From: Halolactibacillus sp051746745
Lineage (GTDB): Bacteria > Bacillota > Bacilli > Bacillales > Amphibacillaceae
Assembly: GCA_051746745.1 (NCBI GenBank)
Contig: JBNJFJ010000048.1
Coordinates: 1-14,210 of the forward strand
Length of the DNA stretch: 14,210 nucleotides
Direction of reading: 5' to 3'
Shown: piece by piece, positions 14,023 through 14,210 of the stretch
Layout of the letters: the number at the start of each line of letters is the position of its first letter
Position numbering within the stretch: position 1 is the first letter of the stretch
Made by a program: the position numbers and the translations under genes
Notes under the pieces: model-generated
What the model saw: only the letters and a program-made list of their open reading frames with translations
Database searches by the model: none
Told to the model about the DNA's origin: nothing

Positions 14023-14210
14023 TTAATCCGAAAAATATCGGTCCAATCGTTTAATACCAATAAGCACCATGAGTAACCCAACAATAAATAATTGACTCGA
14101 AGTTTGATGCATCATAAACACCACATATGTTTTTAAATCAAACGGCTGTGGCATGAGATTTAAATATAAAATAGCCATGACACCGCCTTGTACCATAAAG
14201 CCAAAGCCGA
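14023..14210 (-). CDS. C-terminal fragment of an unrecognised membrane protein
   Basis: The last 61 residues of a frame that runs off the right edge. It begins GFGFMVQGGVMAILYLNLMP and later has a hydrophobic segment LFIVGLLMVLIGI (about 40-52), followed by the positively charged tail KRLDRYFSD. This looks like at least two membrane segments with a cytoplasmic end. I do not recognise the family. It lies 46 bases upstream of yjbA on the same strand. Confidence 0.6.
   Translation of the reverse strand, partial: GFGFMVQGGVMAILYLNLMPQPFDLKTYVVFMMHQTSSQLFIVGLLMVLIGIKRLDRYFSD

Noticed and set aside
13977..14084. 36-residue N-terminal extension of YjbA
   Set aside because: It overlaps the C-terminal coding part of the upstream membrane protein; the ATG at 13976 has a strong ribosome site and fits the family.

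Overview
The window looks like chromosome of a low-GC Gram-positive bacterium of the order Bacillales. Shine-Dalgarno sites are strong AGGAGG types, genes are separated by U-tailed hairpins, and the gene order matches the Bacillus subtilis block yjbA - trpS - oppABCDF - yjbC - spxA. The species cannot be named from the sequence.

Layout, right to left on the minus strand unless noted. At the right edge lies the C-terminal end of an unrecognised membrane protein (14023 onward), followed by yjbA (DUF3603). trpS is on the plus strand behind a tryptophan T-box leader with a visible TGG specifier. Next is a compact minus-strand cassette: an ArsR-family repressor, a DUF318/ArsP-like permease and a small CxxC thioredoxin-like protein. 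Each of the three carries a characteristic cysteine pair. A lone plus-strand DUF3899 membrane protein follows. Then comes the oligopeptide ABC transporter operon oppA-oppB-oppC-oppD-oppF. It has two CodY-like boxes in its promoter and leader region, and a hairpin after oppA that probably lowers expression of the downstream genes. After opp come a secreted DUF4015 putative glycoside hydrolase, the acetyltransferase yjbC, and spxA, the thiol-stress regulator. The left edge holds a leftward promoter with a palindromic -35 region that serves a gene outside the window.

How the genes fit together: opp imports peptides and appears to be under CodY nutrient control. trpS is controlled by uncharged tRNA-Trp. 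spxA has a long upstream region with a near-consensus PerR-type box beside a TACTA dyad, which resembles the PerR/YodB double control of the B. subtilis spx P3 promoter. The ArsR cassette looks like an accessory metalloid or thiol-reactive compound efflux unit, placed with the DUF3899 gene between opp and trpS.

No tRNA, rRNA, CRISPR array, insertion sequence or phage gene was seen. The two points most worth following are the cysteine-rich ArsR-permease-thioredoxin unit, and the regulatory DNA in front of spxA and oppA.
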